From Sambucus nigra (Eukaryota; Streptophyta; Magnoliopsida; Dipsacales; Adoxaceae): DNA of 64,000 bases. The DNA lies in contig OX422219.1 in assembly GCA_949130495.1 (NCBI GenBank), forward strand, positions 269,995,111 through 270,059,110, written 5' to 3'. Below the pieces are notes generated by a model, which saw nothing but the letters and a program-made list of their open reading frames with translations, did no database searches and had not been told where the DNA came from. This document shows positions 1 through 11,309 of this stretch, piece by piece. Every line of letters begins with the position of its first letter. Within the stretch, counting starts at the first letter, position 1. Position numbers and translations under genes: made by a program.

Positions 1-75
1 CACCATTTTCCACACCAAAGTAGAAGATAACATAACATTCGTGGTGGCAAGAAAGGACGTTCAGCCGGAGGTGAG

Positions 76-270
76 ATGGTGGCTATTAGCGGGAGAGGCA
101 GTGTAGGTCAGATTCTTGTCGCCATTGCAGCCACTTTGTTACTCCGCTTGTTCACTTCTCCCGGTCCGGCTATCTTACCCCCAAACGAAAACGAGGCAGA
201 TGAAAATGACAAAGCCGACCCAGGTGGTGAAACCCCCCCTCTCCGGCAAAGTTTCTCCCGTCACTAATGA
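76..270 (+). pseudogene. ABCG7: ABCG7-like ABC transporter, first-exon fragment
   Basis: The ATG at 76 has purine at -3 and G at +4. It opens a reading frame with a hydrophobic stretch (GQILVAIAATLLLRLF), then a Pro-rich acidic segment, as I recall for the N-terminus of plant half-size ABCG7-type transporters before the nucleotide-binding domain. The frame stops at 265-267. After a run of seven C at about 232-238 another frame reads SGKVSPVT (242-265), the expected next motif, so a one-base insertion relative to an intact gene is likely. A GTAACC at 271 could be a splice donor, which would make this a first exon with the transposon nest in its intron. No nucleotide-binding domain follows in the window, so it may equally be a dead or captured fragment. 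Identification rests on recalled family resemblance. Confidence 0.5.
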
Positions 271-463
271 GTAACCTAAATGTTAGCCGTTTCTTACTTC
301 TAAAAAATGGATTGTCTTCGACCTTGTATTTAGGCCAACACTTTTAAAATATAGGTCCCATATTTATTTCTAAAAAATGGTCTCATATTATTTTATATTT
401 CTAAAATATGGGCCCCATATTTGAGTGTTTAAACTAATATGGGTCTATATGGTAAATGGGCTT
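271..463. other. AT-rich spacer left of E1
   Basis: No gene seen. A short motif, TCTAAAAAATGG, occurs at about 300 and 369, with a variant near 410. The last five bases, GGCTT (459-463), are the left target-site duplication of E1. Confidence 0.5.
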
Positions 464-867
464 TGATTATACGCAAATATCGCGTATTTCATCCGTCGAA
501 CCTACGCATTTTAGCCCCCTCGGGTGCCTTAATCTCTATATTTAAGCCCGTTAACCAGACAACCTCTGTTTATATTGTTAACATGCTATATGAGGTATAA
601 TTGAGCTTTTGTTGGTATTTAGGTACCAAGTATTGGATTCAGACGCATTCCGCGCAATTTCCGTACACAATCGCACATTCAAGGGCAATCCGGTCATTTC
701 ACAGCTTGGGCACCTAGCCCGACATCTACACGGAAGTTGTAGATCTCATCGCTAGCTTCGCGTGGCCATGAACGGTGCGCGATTCCGAGTCCGTATGACA
801 AAGTTACGACGATTTGAGCGGAGATGAATTGCATGCCAAAACAGGGGATTCTGCAAGCTGCCCTGCT

Positions 868-970
868 TGATCGATCGATCGAGTCTGGGGGTCGATCGAT
901 CGACCCTCTATATTTTTACCACAATTTTAACAGTCGATCGATCGACCACAAGGGTCGAAAGATCGATCCC
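868..970 (+). repeat. Palindrome array, E1 5' LTR copy 1 (word TCGATCGATCGA)
   Basis: Four palindromes are centred at 876.5, 897.5, 939.5 and 960.5, giving spacings of 21, 42 and 21. The second extends to the perfect 18-mer GGGTCGATCGATCGACCC (889-906); the third is a 14-mer (933-946); the fourth is degenerate. Spacer sequences are unrelated to each other. Confidence 0.9.
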
Positions 971-2157
971 CTGTTTTTCGTGCAGATATTTTCTTTTCAT
1001 TTTCTTTCTTCTTTTCTTTTATTCTAACTTGGTATATATACCAATTTTATTGTAATATTCAGGGGGAACATTTTTAGATAGTTTTAGAAGATTGAATAGG
1101 TTAGGGTTTGGGTGATTTGCTTAGTTCTTCTTCATTTCTTCTTGGATTGACACACTTTTGGGCTTGAATGTTGACTATTCATCATCCTCTCCATTAATAT
1201 AGTTTGTATTTCTTCATTTCTTACTTTCTAGTTCATTTACAAGCTTTCTAATTTAGGTTTACATGCTTTAGTTACATGCTTTGATTCCGTGCTTTCTAGT
1301 ATAGTTTTATCGCGTTTATTTTACGCTTTCCATTTACCGCGTTTTTGACATGCTTTCTAGGTAATTTAAATTAAGTTGTGCTTGAATTGAACTCACTCGG
1401 GTTGACGCGTTGCTTTACTTTGGTGATGGTGTTTACGGGTCTATTTCGGGTGCGTTGTCCTAGTTATTACGCCTAGGAAATTTTACGGGGCATATCATGT
1501 ATGTCCCGTGCTTACGACCATTCGCACGTAATTTCCGGGATATTTGTTGACGCCAAAATCTTATTAGGCTTTTATGATGATTTAGGGCGTAACAACCCTT
1601 GATTTAATTAACTGTCGAAACGAGACGCACTTGTAATAACCCGTCGACCCATGTAACCATTTTATACTAATTAACTCGAGTAAGGGATATTCGATGCAAC
1701 CTATAGTTTTACTCGCTTTCTTAATCTAGTTTCATTACCCTTGCCTAGATTAATCTTTCGCTTTATGCATCTTTTCTTTTAGTTTGTAATCATCTTTTAC
1801 ACTTTTATTTCGGAGTATTAAATCACTTGAATTCTAGCATCTCGTCTCTATGGATTTTCGATACCTGACTTACCGCTATACTCACCTGTTGAGTGTAGTC
1901 GTAGTTTAGGTTTTTATATAGTTCAGGTGAGCCGAATTCAAAATGACCGATGCGTAGGTGACTCTCGTGCACGTTTAAGGGCAATTCGGTCATTTCACCA
2001 CTTGGGCACCTGGCCCGACATCTACACGGAAGTTATAGCTCTCCTCGCTAGCTTCGCATGGCCGTGAACGATGCACGATTTCGAGTCCCTATGACAAAGT
2101 TACGACGATTTGAATGGAGATGAATTGCAATAGGGGATTCTGCAGGCTGCCTTGCTT

Positions 2158-2259
2158 GATCGATCGATCGAGTCTGGGGGTCGATCGATTGACCCTCTAT
2201 ATTTTTGCCACGATTTTAACAGTCGATCGATCGACCACAGGGGTCGATTGATCGATCCC
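2158..2259 (+). repeat. Palindrome array, E1 5' LTR copy 2
   Basis: The same four units are centred at 2165.5, 2186.5, 2228.5 and 2249.5 (21, 42, 21). The spacing is unchanged, though several palindromes have point changes (CGATT for CGATC). Confidence 0.9.
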
Positions 2260-3276
2260 TTATTTTTTCCTGCAGATATTTTCTTTCTTCTTTTCTTTTA
2301 TTATAACTTGGTATATATATACCAATTTTGTTGTAATATTCAGGGGGAACGTTTTTAGATAGTTTTATAAGATTGAATAGGTTAGGATTTGGGTGATTTG
2401 CTTAGTTCTTCTTCATTTATTCTTGGATTGACACAATTTTGGGTTTGAATGCTGACTATTCATCATCCTCTCCATTAATATAGTTTGTATTTCTTCATTT
2501 CTTACTTTCTAGTTCATTTACAAGCTTTCTAATTTAGGTTTACATGCTTTATTTACATTCTTTGATCCCGTGCTTTCTAGTATAGTTTTATTGCATTTAT
2601 TTTACGCTTTCCATTTATCGCATTTTTAACATGCTTTCTAGGTAATTTAAATTAGGTTGTGCTTGAATTGAACTCACTCGGGTTGACGCGTTTCTTTGCT
2701 TTGGTGATGGTGTTTACGGGTCTATTTCGGGTGCATTGTCCTAGTTATTATGCCTAGGAGATTTTATGGGGCATATCATGTATGTCCCGTGCTTACGACC
2801 TTTCGCGCGTAATTTCTGGGATATTTGTTGACGCCAAAATCTTATTAGGCTTTTATGATGATTTAGGGTGTAACAACCCTTGATTTAATTAACTATCGAA
2901 ACGAGATGCACTTGTAATAACCCGTTGACCCATGTACCCATTTTATACTAATTAACTCGAGTAAGGGATATTCGACGCAACCTATAGTTTTACTCGCTTT
3001 CTTAATCTAGTTTCATTACCCTTTCCTAGATTAATCTTTCCCTTTATGCATCTTTTCTTTTAGTTTGTAATCATCTTTTACACTTTTATTTCGGAGTATT
3101 AAATCACTTGAATTCTAGCATCTCGTCTCTGTGGATTTTCGATACCCGACTTACCGCTATACTAACCCATTGAGTGTAGTCGTAGTTTAGGTTTTTGTAT
3201 AGTTCAGGTGAGCCGAATTCAAAACGACCGGTGCGTAGGTGACTCTCGCGCCGCGGTGAAATTCCTGTCAATCAAA

Positions 3277-3294
3277 TGGCGCCGTTGTCGGGGA
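3277..3294 (+). other. E1 primer binding site (tRNA-Asp type)
   Basis: TGGCGCCGTTGTCGGGGA lies two bases after the LTR end. It matches the complement of the plant tRNA-Asp 3' end used by Athila elements, with one mismatch to the copy in E2. Confidence 0.85.
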
Positions 3295-3429
3295 TGAGTT
3301 TGTTTTAGACTTTATTTGATTTAGTATTTCATAGTATTTTCTTTCCATTTGTATTATTTGCTAATATTTTGCAGGACTTCCACATTTGAGCACTAAGAAA
3401 CGCTTGAATTCATTCCGCGCGCACCTACT

Positions 3430-4584
3430 TTGTGGAATTCACTACTTCGAGCCATTTTTGGGGTAAGCATGTGTTATTCCAATTCTTTCGGTAATTCTTG
3501 TTATAATCCTCAAAATTCCCGCAAGCCTATGACTTTCGGTGAATCCTTAGAGTCCCCAAAAGTTGAAAATTCAAAAATTACTTTGGGAAAGTATAACGAA
3601 AGTCGAAATATGGGTTATTGGAATTTTGATGATGATGATAATGATTTTGGGCCTTTACCTCCTTATAATAGGAATTTTGAAACGAATTCAAATAGTTTTC
3701 AAAATTTCTATAATATTGAGTTTAAGTTTAAGTCCGATGGTAATTTTCAAAGTTCCCATTCTCATGTATCCACATCTCGACCTATGACATTTGGTGAGGG
3801 CTTGCGTATCTATGAAAATGAGAAACTTGAAAATCGTTATCGGGAAGAAAATCGTTCGTGGGAACATGAGTTGGATTTATTATTTGAGTCCGACGATTAT
3901 GCTTCCGAGACTTTCGAAGTTGAGGAATGTTTTGAACCAAATGAGGTACTTGTGCCTACTTCGGAACAAACCATTCTAGACTTTGCCTATCGCGTAATAG
4001 ATATTGAAAGCGAGGATGAAAATGACGTAATATCTATTTGCAATGAAATGATTTCTTCTTTGGCCCCCAAAGAAGAATATTTCATTGAAAATAATATTAT
4101 TTCATTCGAAACTCAAACTTCATGCGATGATGATTCATCTCATGAGTTTGAATTTCATTCATCCCCATTTTCATTCTCTATTACCCCACCGGAACAAGTA
4201 CCCGATGATTCGGTTTCAAACTTTAATGTTTTAAACCCTATCGCCGATGAGGAGTACTTGCTCGAGTCGCCCTCCACGATCGCATCTTTGCCTTTGTGTG
4301 CGCCGCCTCCCATTCCAATTTCAAAATCATTGGGAGGATTTTCGAATTTTCTCGGTCCCCACTTGTTTTTGTCACCCGTCCTATCCAAATCCTCCATTCT
4401 CCCTCCCAAAGTTTCAATTGGGGATGGTTCACTTTTATCGCCTTACACATGCCTTCCGTCGTTCGAACGAAATTCCTATTTTTCGGGAGGCATGCATGTT
4501 CGGGAGGGTCCACCGTTGATCCACCAAATTCAAATTGTTTTTTGGATGGACCCTCAAGAGTTTCAACTTTTAGTATATAGCTAA
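3430..4584 (+). CDS. Uncharacterised acidic 384-aa protein of E1, in the gag-pol position
   Basis: A long intact frame starts about 135 bp after the primer site, where E2 has gag-pol. I do not recognise the family. The product is rich in Asp, Glu, Asn, Ser, Phe and Tyr. It has an acidic run DDDDND near residue 67 and a repeated nonapeptide, KPMTFGESL (32-40) and RPMTFGEGL (117-125). No zinc knuckle, protease DTG motif, YXDD or integrase motif is visible, and there is no clear membrane segment or signal peptide. Its survival as 384 codons in an element whose ORF2 is broken suggests either recent constraint or chance in AT-rich DNA. It could be a diverged Gag, an accessory protein, or captured host coding sequence. 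Confidence 0.55.
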   Translation: MWNSLLRAIFGVSMCYSNSFGNSCYNPQNSRKPMTFGESLESPKVENSKITLGKYNESRNMGYWNFDDDDNDFGPLPPYNRNFETNSNSFQNFYNIEFKFKSDGNFQSSHSHVSTSRPMTFGEGLRIYENEKLENRYREENRSWEHELDLLFESDDYASETFEVEECFEPNEVLVPTSEQTILDFAYRVIDIESEDENDVISICNEMISSLAPKEEYFIENNIISFETQTSCDDDSSHEFEFHSSPFSFSITPPEQVPDDSVSNFNVLNPIADEEYLLESPSTIASLPLCAPPPIPISKSLGGFSNFLGPHLFLSPVLSKSSILPPKVSIGDGSLLSPYTCLPSFERNSYFSGGMHVREGPPLIHQIQIVFWMDPQEFQLLVYS

Positions 4585-5041
4585 TTAGAGTTCTAAATGT
4601 AGTTGTATATAGCTAACTTCTTCATTTTTATTTTTCTTAATATTAGCCTAGTGTAATTAGTTAATCTCTTTTTATTTCTTTTTGTATGCTTGGTTCTAAC
4701 TCTTTTGTAGGTTCAACGCACTTGAATTTGCGGAGACTATGCATCCCGGCACACATTTCTTAAGAAAATGATCAAAAAAGCCCCAAAAACATTTTTCCGT
4801 TATTTTTCACACACGCATCCTCACGCATTTGCATTTGTTTTTTATTTTCTTTTCTTTTTCTTTTTTTTTATTTTTCATTTTTGTCGTGAACATGCGTGTG
4901 TGTTGCTCGTTGTACATATGTTTTAATTTTTGGTTAGCATAGGCCTATTTGTGTGTATATTTTAGCCTATGTCTATTTATTTTTATTTTTATTTTTATAT
5001 TTTTATTTCATATTATTATATAGTTATACTTATATATACTT
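4585..5041 (+). other. E1 non-coding region between the 384-aa ORF and the ORF2 leader
   Basis: Pyrimidine-rich and AT-rich sequence with no supported gene. T-rich tracts lie at about 4840-4880 and 4975-5050. Confidence 0.5.
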
Positions 5042-5310
5042 TATATATATTTATATTATACTTAAACCCCCTAAATATCCCATAATTGCAATTTCCCCCA
5101 CTTTTAAAACAGGATGCAGTGTGCCTTGCCCTGATCGATCGATTGATCGAAGGCCCTGGCTCGATCGATCGATCGAGCAGTTATAGGCCGAAGCTGCTAT
5201 TTTTTTCCTTTCTCCTTATTCTCTTTTCTCCTCTCTAAACTGTTTAGTGCCCTAGTTTTTTCTCCCCCAACACATTTCTTCATTTTCAACGCTCTTTCTA
5301 CACTTTCAAG
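5042..5310 (+). promoter_or_regulatory. E1 probable internal promoter and leader exon of ORF2
   Basis: A TATATATATTT box (about 5042) is followed about 90 bp later by two palindromes. The second is the perfect 20-mer GCTCGATCGATCGATCGAGC (5159-5178). A pyrimidine-rich leader then ends at TTTCAAG|GTATAA, a good splice donor at 5310/5311. E2 has the same order (TATA, array, pyrimidine leader, TTTCAAG|GTATGA), which is the main support. That transcription starts here is inferred. Confidence 0.6.
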
Positions 5311-5732
5311 GTATAATTATTCCTACTTTATTATCTTTTTGTAGATTAGGGTTGATTTTTGTCACAAATTCCATGTTTTATCCATTATTTGATAATTTTT
5401 GAATGTGTTGCTCTTACCCCTGATTTGTGTTGTTCCAACCCATTTCATTCATGATTATTGATGTATATCCACTCATGAACACATGTATATTGCTGCATTG
5501 TTGTTTTGTTCATGAGTGGGGCTTTTTGGTTGGTTCAAATCGGTATTTTTCAACCTTGACGCACATTGCGCACGCCAAGTGTTCGCTAAAATGCCCAAAA
5601 CAGTTTTCAATCCAATTTTTGGCGCACACTTGGGTGTTTTTCACTCCTTGTCGCATTCCGACATATTTTATCGCAATGTTGCATTTTTTTTCCTCGATTT
5701 TGCGCACGTGCACCCCCATTTCAACTTGTACA

Positions 5733-7251
5733 TGACTCGCTCAGAAAATTGTATAGCGCAAGTGTACGCTAATCGCGAGAGTAATAAAAGACCGGTAAGA
5801 CCGGGGTCGATTTCCGCAGGGAGTTATATGAAGTACCGAGGATATTCTTTCAGTTAAAAATCAATAAACAAGAATAAAAGATAAAAAGAAAAGATGATTT
5901 AGGTTATACGTGTTGTAACGCACCAAAGCGACCCAAGATAAATGGAACACTTCACAAAATAGAAACAGGACAAGCGAGATTTACAAACAGGATTATGAAA
6001 CGATTCTTTAACAAAAGGTTAAGGAGCATTCTCCCACCTCGGATGCGCATAACTCAACGGATTCTTCCGATTAAATCACAATAAAATGGGAATAATATAT
6101 CAATATCAACAATCCTACATGAAGGATGTCAACCCAACAATATAAGATGAAGGTAACAATATATTATCGAACAAATGCGTTGATGTTGGAGTTAAGTCTT
6201 AAAATACAACCCTTACATGATAAGAGAGGATAAAATCCTATGAAACTCCAATCTCAACCCACACACCCATTTATTGGATTTAATCATTGAACCAAGCCAA
6301 GAACTAAACTCTCCAAGGTGGGTTTATGCTCCCAACCTAGGGAGATTAGCTACTCATGACACCAACCACATCAAAACACATCATTAAACTAATAGTAAGT
6401 GTAATAACTATAATGAGAATAAGCATTCAAGGCACAAACACAACATTAATTGCACCACACTGTAACAAGGATCAACAAGAAACAATAGAGGAGGAAATTT
6501 ACTTGCAATAAATGAAGTTGATGATGAAAATGACAAGCAAATTATCTAGCCCAAGGAGAGAGAGAGAAGCCAACAAAAATACCTTTTATCTATTTCTTTT
6601 CACACGAATGTAATCAGATCTTTTACAAGAATAAACCACCACAAATATATACTAAGTGGAAGAAAACCACAAAACAAGGGTGGTAAGGCCAAACCAAAAC
6701 TGCGGGGGTTTTGCAGAAAATGAAGTACCGGTCGACCGCTGGTCAGTGACCGGTCGACCGCTTATCAAGGAGAGGGCACACTGTCTCATTTCGAAGGCAA
6801 AAGGCAAAACACCGGTCGACCGCTTATCTTGGACCGGTCGACCGCTCCTGCAAACATCAGCACTCTCCCCTCTTTTGATACACAACAAAGGGGCTCGGGA
6901 AAACGCCCATAACTTGGTCATCGTGAACCGAATTGACAAACCGTCAGGGGCTACGCGAAGTTGGCAAGAAGAACTACAACATCCGTGAAGGGTTCGGGCA
7001 CAAAGCTCGAATGTAGGAATGACAGAATTACCCCTGAAGTTGCGTAAAGCACTGAACGTTCCCGGATGACGCGCACTTGCACCGTTTAGCATTCCAATCC
7101 CTACAAAAGCTCAAATAAACCTCGCAAAGCATATATATATGGAAACCAAGGGTTATACAGTACAAGAGCTTAAATACGTGAAATAACGGTCGCAAGCGTG
7201 CGTGCATGCATAATTAACGGGCGCAAGATATACAATATTTGCGACTAATCA
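5733..7251 (-). repeat. E2 3' LTR (left copy)
   Basis: In element orientation it begins TGATTAGTCGC at 7251 and ends at 5733. A TATATATAT box lies at 7131-7140, about 290 bp upstream of the palindrome array. The open frames inside it recur in the other LTR only because the LTRs are duplicates. Confidence 0.92.
6727..6844 (-). repeat. Palindrome array, E2 left LTR (word CGGTCGACCG)
   Basis: Perfect 10-mers start at 6729, 6751, 6813 and 6835, giving spacings of 22, 62 and 22. Pair members are separated by short spacers such as GGTCAGTGACC, itself nearly palindromic. The first unit in element orientation lies at LTR offset 407, the same offset as in E1. Confidence 0.92.
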
Positions 7252-7262
7252 CACCCCCTAAC
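7252..7262 (-). other. E2 polypurine tract
   Basis: On the minus strand GTTAGGGGGTG abuts the LTR start. The 36 nt spanning this site are identical in E1 (about 25759-25794). Confidence 0.85.
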
Positions 7263-9026
7263 TTACACATTGCTAGTCCCTGGCTATGAAACAAAACAAA
7301 ACCCGCCACAAAAGTGCGGTGGTATAGCAACAATATAAACACAGAAAAAGTGCCACTTTCGCGGGCGCACGGTTGCATTTAGCGAATGCAACAAGCCGTT
7401 AAACTGCTAGGTTACCCTAGCGGACGAGTGTTGTCTCGTGAGGGTGTTCAGGGATGATACCCACAAACATCGAATTTCCTCAAAACATGCATGGCCAAAC
7501 CACCCAATATGCCAAACTCAACAATAATTAGATATTTCAACATATTATTAACAAAGCAAAGGAGAGGTTCTGCCCAATAATCCAAAACTATGAACATTAG
7601 AAGAATAACTACATGGAATTGAAACCTCAAATGTGAGTGGTGCGCATGCATATGTAAAGAGATTTGATTCGGTAAAAACGCCTACAACCCGGATAACCAT
7701 TAAAGCATGCTTCTACTCAATCCTCTCCGGATATCACACTCAACAATTAGAAACACTCGGAATAGGGTGTAACACATGGGACATGCGGGCATAAAGAGTA
7801 ATTGTAAAAGGAAACTAAGCCGCGCACATGTCAAAGAAGGAGAACGCAATATAAAAGTGAAAAAAATACAATCTCATGAAAGGATATCGCATATTAATCA
7901 ATGTGAAATGCACATAAACAGATTATCGCTAATGTTCGACCGTTGAATCACGTCACCCTAGGATCAAATAGGACTTTATTGGGTTGTAATGTGGGTTTGG
8001 GGTTATGGGAAATGAAATGAAAGGAAGTATTTACGGATACGAGAAATGTTCGGAGATGAAAATACTTGGGATAATGGAAAATGGCGGGCAATTTCAAAAT
8101 TGGAACATGATATCCAAACACGCCTTAAATATATCAATCGAGAGGGTAACAAGGATTATTGAATCATGATAAACATCATACAAATTTCTCTTTCTTTTCT
8201 TTTCTTCTTTTTCTTTTTCTTTCTCTTTTGTTTTCAACTTTCTATTTTTCTTCTCTTTTGTTTTATCACTCTTTTTCTTTTCTTGCTACTTTTTCTTTTC
8301 TTTTCCTTTTCTTTTCTTGCACCCACACTACACAACATCATTCAATCCCAAATATCATTCCAAAACATAGGTAAGAAAGGTAATGTGTATGGTGTAAAAC
8401 TCCAATGTGGAGTTGGTTAGGGAATTGGGACGAAAAGAAAGGTCATAATTAGGTTCAACGGGGTTGACTAGGGACATATATAAGGGTAAGGTTAAGGTCA
8501 TATGGGTTAATAACAAAGAGAGCCTAAGATCCTTTCCTAAAGTTTCATGTGATTCTCGAGACACAACACCGTTGAAAATCATGCTCATGTGATACATCAA
8601 TTAATATGCAATCAATGAAAAGAAAATGAGATCGCCAACAAAATACGTTATTCAAGAAAGAGAGTAATGTATAAACACTCTGAAACGAAGAAAAGCACGA
8701 AACTCGCTAGGTTTTTAGTGTACACAAAGCAACAACAAGATACCAAGCTATAATTGTCCTACCGAATGATTTAGAAAATATGCTCAAGTGCTCATGGGTT
8801 TCAAGGTTTAATTCATGCATTTATCCCCAATGTTGAATAATATAAGGACTAGAGTTTAATAACATGAAAGAAATAGAGAATGCATTATTGAATTAGCAAT
8901 CGGATAGGGCAATTATTAAGTTTATCACAGGAAAATAGGGCATGATGCCCAAAATAGGGAAAAGAAATAAAGAAAATATTTATTTTTTTTAATTTTTTTA
9001 TTATTTTTATTATTTTTTTATTTTTT

Positions 9027-9114
<88 letters not shown>

Positions 9115-9592
9115 CAAGAGGGATGAAAAAGAAATTGAGATGCCTAAACACACCCCCTAACTTGAATCGCACATTGTCTTTAATGTAATTAAATGACATT
9201 ATGAGAAAAAGAGGAAGTAGAATAAATCACCCCAATTTAAAGTGAAGTCCGAGGTTATCAACGCGCGCCCTATACCAACATAAGAAAAACAAAAATATGT
9301 ACCACAATGATTAAGTTAGAAAGAAACATGCCATGAGTCTCAATAGTTTAGAGGGGTTGAAATGCAGATACTAGATAATTGATGGTGGACATAGGATTTG
9401 AAAAAATGTATACACATCAAAATCTAATAATTCAACAACAACTAAATTATCATTACTAATATCATAGAATTCAGTACAAGCATCTTAATCAATGTGAAAA
9501 ACAGAGAATACATAGTTCGCATAGTCGCCCCCAAAAATGAAACAAATCATCAGCCATCAGAAAAAACCACCCAATATCCCCCATACACTAGA
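7263..9592 (-). other. E2 3' non-coding region
   Basis: About 2.3 kb between ORF2 and the polypurine tract with no supported gene. It contains a long pyrimidine tract on the plus strand at about 8185-8325 (purines in the element's sense) and the (AT)40 run. Blocks next to the purine tract and next to the polypurine tract are recognisably shared with E1 (24720-25787), so the region probably has a cis role. Confidence 0.6.
9031..9110. repeat. (AT)40 microsatellite
   Basis: Eighty bases of uninterrupted AT dinucleotides, preceded by T-rich sequence, within the E2 3' region. It is absent from the corresponding part of E1. Confidence 0.98.
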
Positions 9593-10784
9593 CTAGAAAC
9601 CCGCACCACTGGATGAACCCGGATTAGCTGGGTCGTACGGACTCTGAAAATGCGGCGGAAGCGGCGCCTCAGGGCCATGCTGCTGGATATAGAGATCACG
9701 CATCATGGACTGGACCATATGAAACTCGTGTCGCCGCTCGGTCCGGTCCTGGATCTGGTCAACCCCATACTGGTCAAACCGGGACTCCAAAGTCGCCAGC
9801 CGTAACTGGGTCTCCTCCCATATGCGCTCGTGCCGTGCCTCGAACGCCGCAAAGCGGGCGTCGGTAAGTGCAGTAGGCACCTCCGTGTGCTGGCCTGAGC
9901 CCTGCTCTGCCCTCCTCAGCTCTGTCTCCTCGTCAACATCCACAACAACCACTCTCGGCCTCTTCTAAACTGCCGGCTCACCCCAGTAGTGCTGCAAGCA
10001 CCTCCTGATGTTCTCTCTAGTTAGGATGGGTTTGGGGTCCACTTTCCTATCCGAAGGGTACTCGGGGCACTTGGCTTGAATGCAAATTTGGGTCACTATA
10101 CCGGGCAATGGAAGGGAGACGTTCCATGCCTTTTCCTTAGATGCCAAATACATCTGATCCAAAAAGTATTGCGGGAGATTGATGTCTCCCGATTGTTTCA
10201 GAAGTGTGTAGAAGAAAACAGCATGCTTATGGCGTACCTCGGATCTATTGTTGGTGACCATCAAACAATGCACGTTGACATAGTGCAACAGCCTCGGTAA
10301 ATCTGCCATCGCGGCCGACCGGAACATCTTCTTGGTCCAAACCTCTCCCGGGGCAAGAAACTCTATAAGTGTGTCCAAATCAAAGGTTGCCTCATCAGAG
10401 AGTCTCACAAATGGGAACGGGTCAGCCACATTGCCCATCCAGCGGGCCAAGTCCTTGCGTCTGAAAGTGATCCGAACTCCACGTACGAAAGCCTCGAAGA
10501 CACCCTTTTCTCCCTTGCATTTGATCAATGAGGCATAGAAAATGCACAAGTTCTTCATTTATCGTGAATGGACTTCCCACCAACGATTCCCAATTATACC
10601 GCTTAAGAATGGACAAGACTGGATGGGGAAGGTCATCCATTTTCCACGCCAAATTGATTGCAAGCGGGCGTTTTGAAGTTGAAAAGAATGCCTCAAACCA
10701 CTCCTTTTCTTGGGCACAACGGAACCCATCGATGCCTTTAGGAGGCACGCATCGAGACAGCTTGTATTTGTCAACGTCACCCAT
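9593..10784 (-). pseudogene. E2 ORF2, putative plant transposon protein family (env position), broken
   Basis: It starts at the ATG at 10784, just after a splice acceptor. The family is the plant 'putative transposon protein' domain found downstream of pol in Athila elements. Its role is unknown to me; the position is where some Athila elements carry an env-like frame. Conserved blocks shared with E1 include EFLAPGE, the FRSAAM.DLPRLLHY stretch and MVTNNRSEVRHKHA. The first frame (10784-10422) breaks after INEELV, where two bases are missing relative to E1. It resumes in another frame from about 10545. A TAG at 9965-9967 then interrupts it, and the same frame continues to 9593 with a Glu/Arg-rich coiled-coil-like tail ending after LPPHFQ. 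E1 has a stop at the matching place. Confidence 0.7.
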
Positions 10785-10790
10785 TGTACC

Positions 10791-11309
10791 TGCAAAACAG
10801 AAATTAGTACAACAGTGCAGTTGAAACTAAATTTGCAATGGTAAGGAATGAGTTTGCAAGCAAGAAAATGTTCAGAAGATGCAAATATATTCATTGAGGC
10901 ATTTGAACAAACACTTGGCATGCAAAACTGGAAAACAGGGGTGTGGGGAAAGTTTGTTCCAATAAAGATCCCCCCATTCATGGCAATCTCAAGAATAAAC
11001 ATCAACATTTTGCCATGAATGGGATTTTAACAACAAAGCAGTATGCAAGGTGACAAAATCAGGAAGTGGGCACAATTTGGGGCAACAATATATATACCAT
11101 AATCATTCATTTCAACAACACAATCAACACAATGAAGCAAAGGAAAATATGTGTATGGATGAGAAAATGAGTAGAACAAAGAGAGCATCCAAAAATAAAT
11201 CAAAAATTATCCCAAAAATTCCAACTGAAATCAACCCTAAATCACGAAATATACCCAAGAATACCCAGAAACATCAAATGCATTATGAAAATAGTAGTGG
11301 GATTCATAC
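10791..11309 (-). other. E2 ORF2 leader intron
   Basis: On the minus strand, donor TTTCAAG|GTATGA at 11310/11309 and acceptor TTTTGCAG|GT at 10791/10790, ending a few bases before the ORF2 ATG. The length of 519 bp and both splice sites match the E1 intron. It implies ORF2 is made from a spliced transcript. Confidence 0.6.

Larger units (their letters stand above)
464..3274 (+). repeat. E1 5' LTR with internal 1.3-kb tandem duplication
   Basis: The sequence runs from the LTR start to near its end at about 1968, then jumps back to LTR offset about 210 (CACGTTTAAGGG near 1970) and runs to the true end at 3274. The 3' LTR is a single 1511-bp copy. The junction follows CTCTCG, a 3-4 base match between the two joined sites. 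A TATA-like TATATTTAAG lies at 536-545. Both copies carry the palindrome array. Confidence 0.85.

Noticed and set aside
2..106. A second open frame at the left edge (ending WWLLAGEAV)
   Set aside because: No recognised domain, and it overlaps the better supported ABCG7-like frame and its upstream region.
464..3274. The two 5' LTR copies of E1 as two separate solo LTR insertions
   Set aside because: The second copy lacks the LTR start and there is no duplication at the junction, so a partial internal duplication fits better.
8159..8420. Phe/Leu-rich small membrane-like protein
   Set aside because: Translation of the pyrimidine tract; composition follows the low-complexity DNA. The same applies to the Lys-rich frame at 24770-24994.
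10076..10824. Plus-strand frames opposite E2 ORF2
   Set aside because: Shadows of the minus-strand conserved domain.
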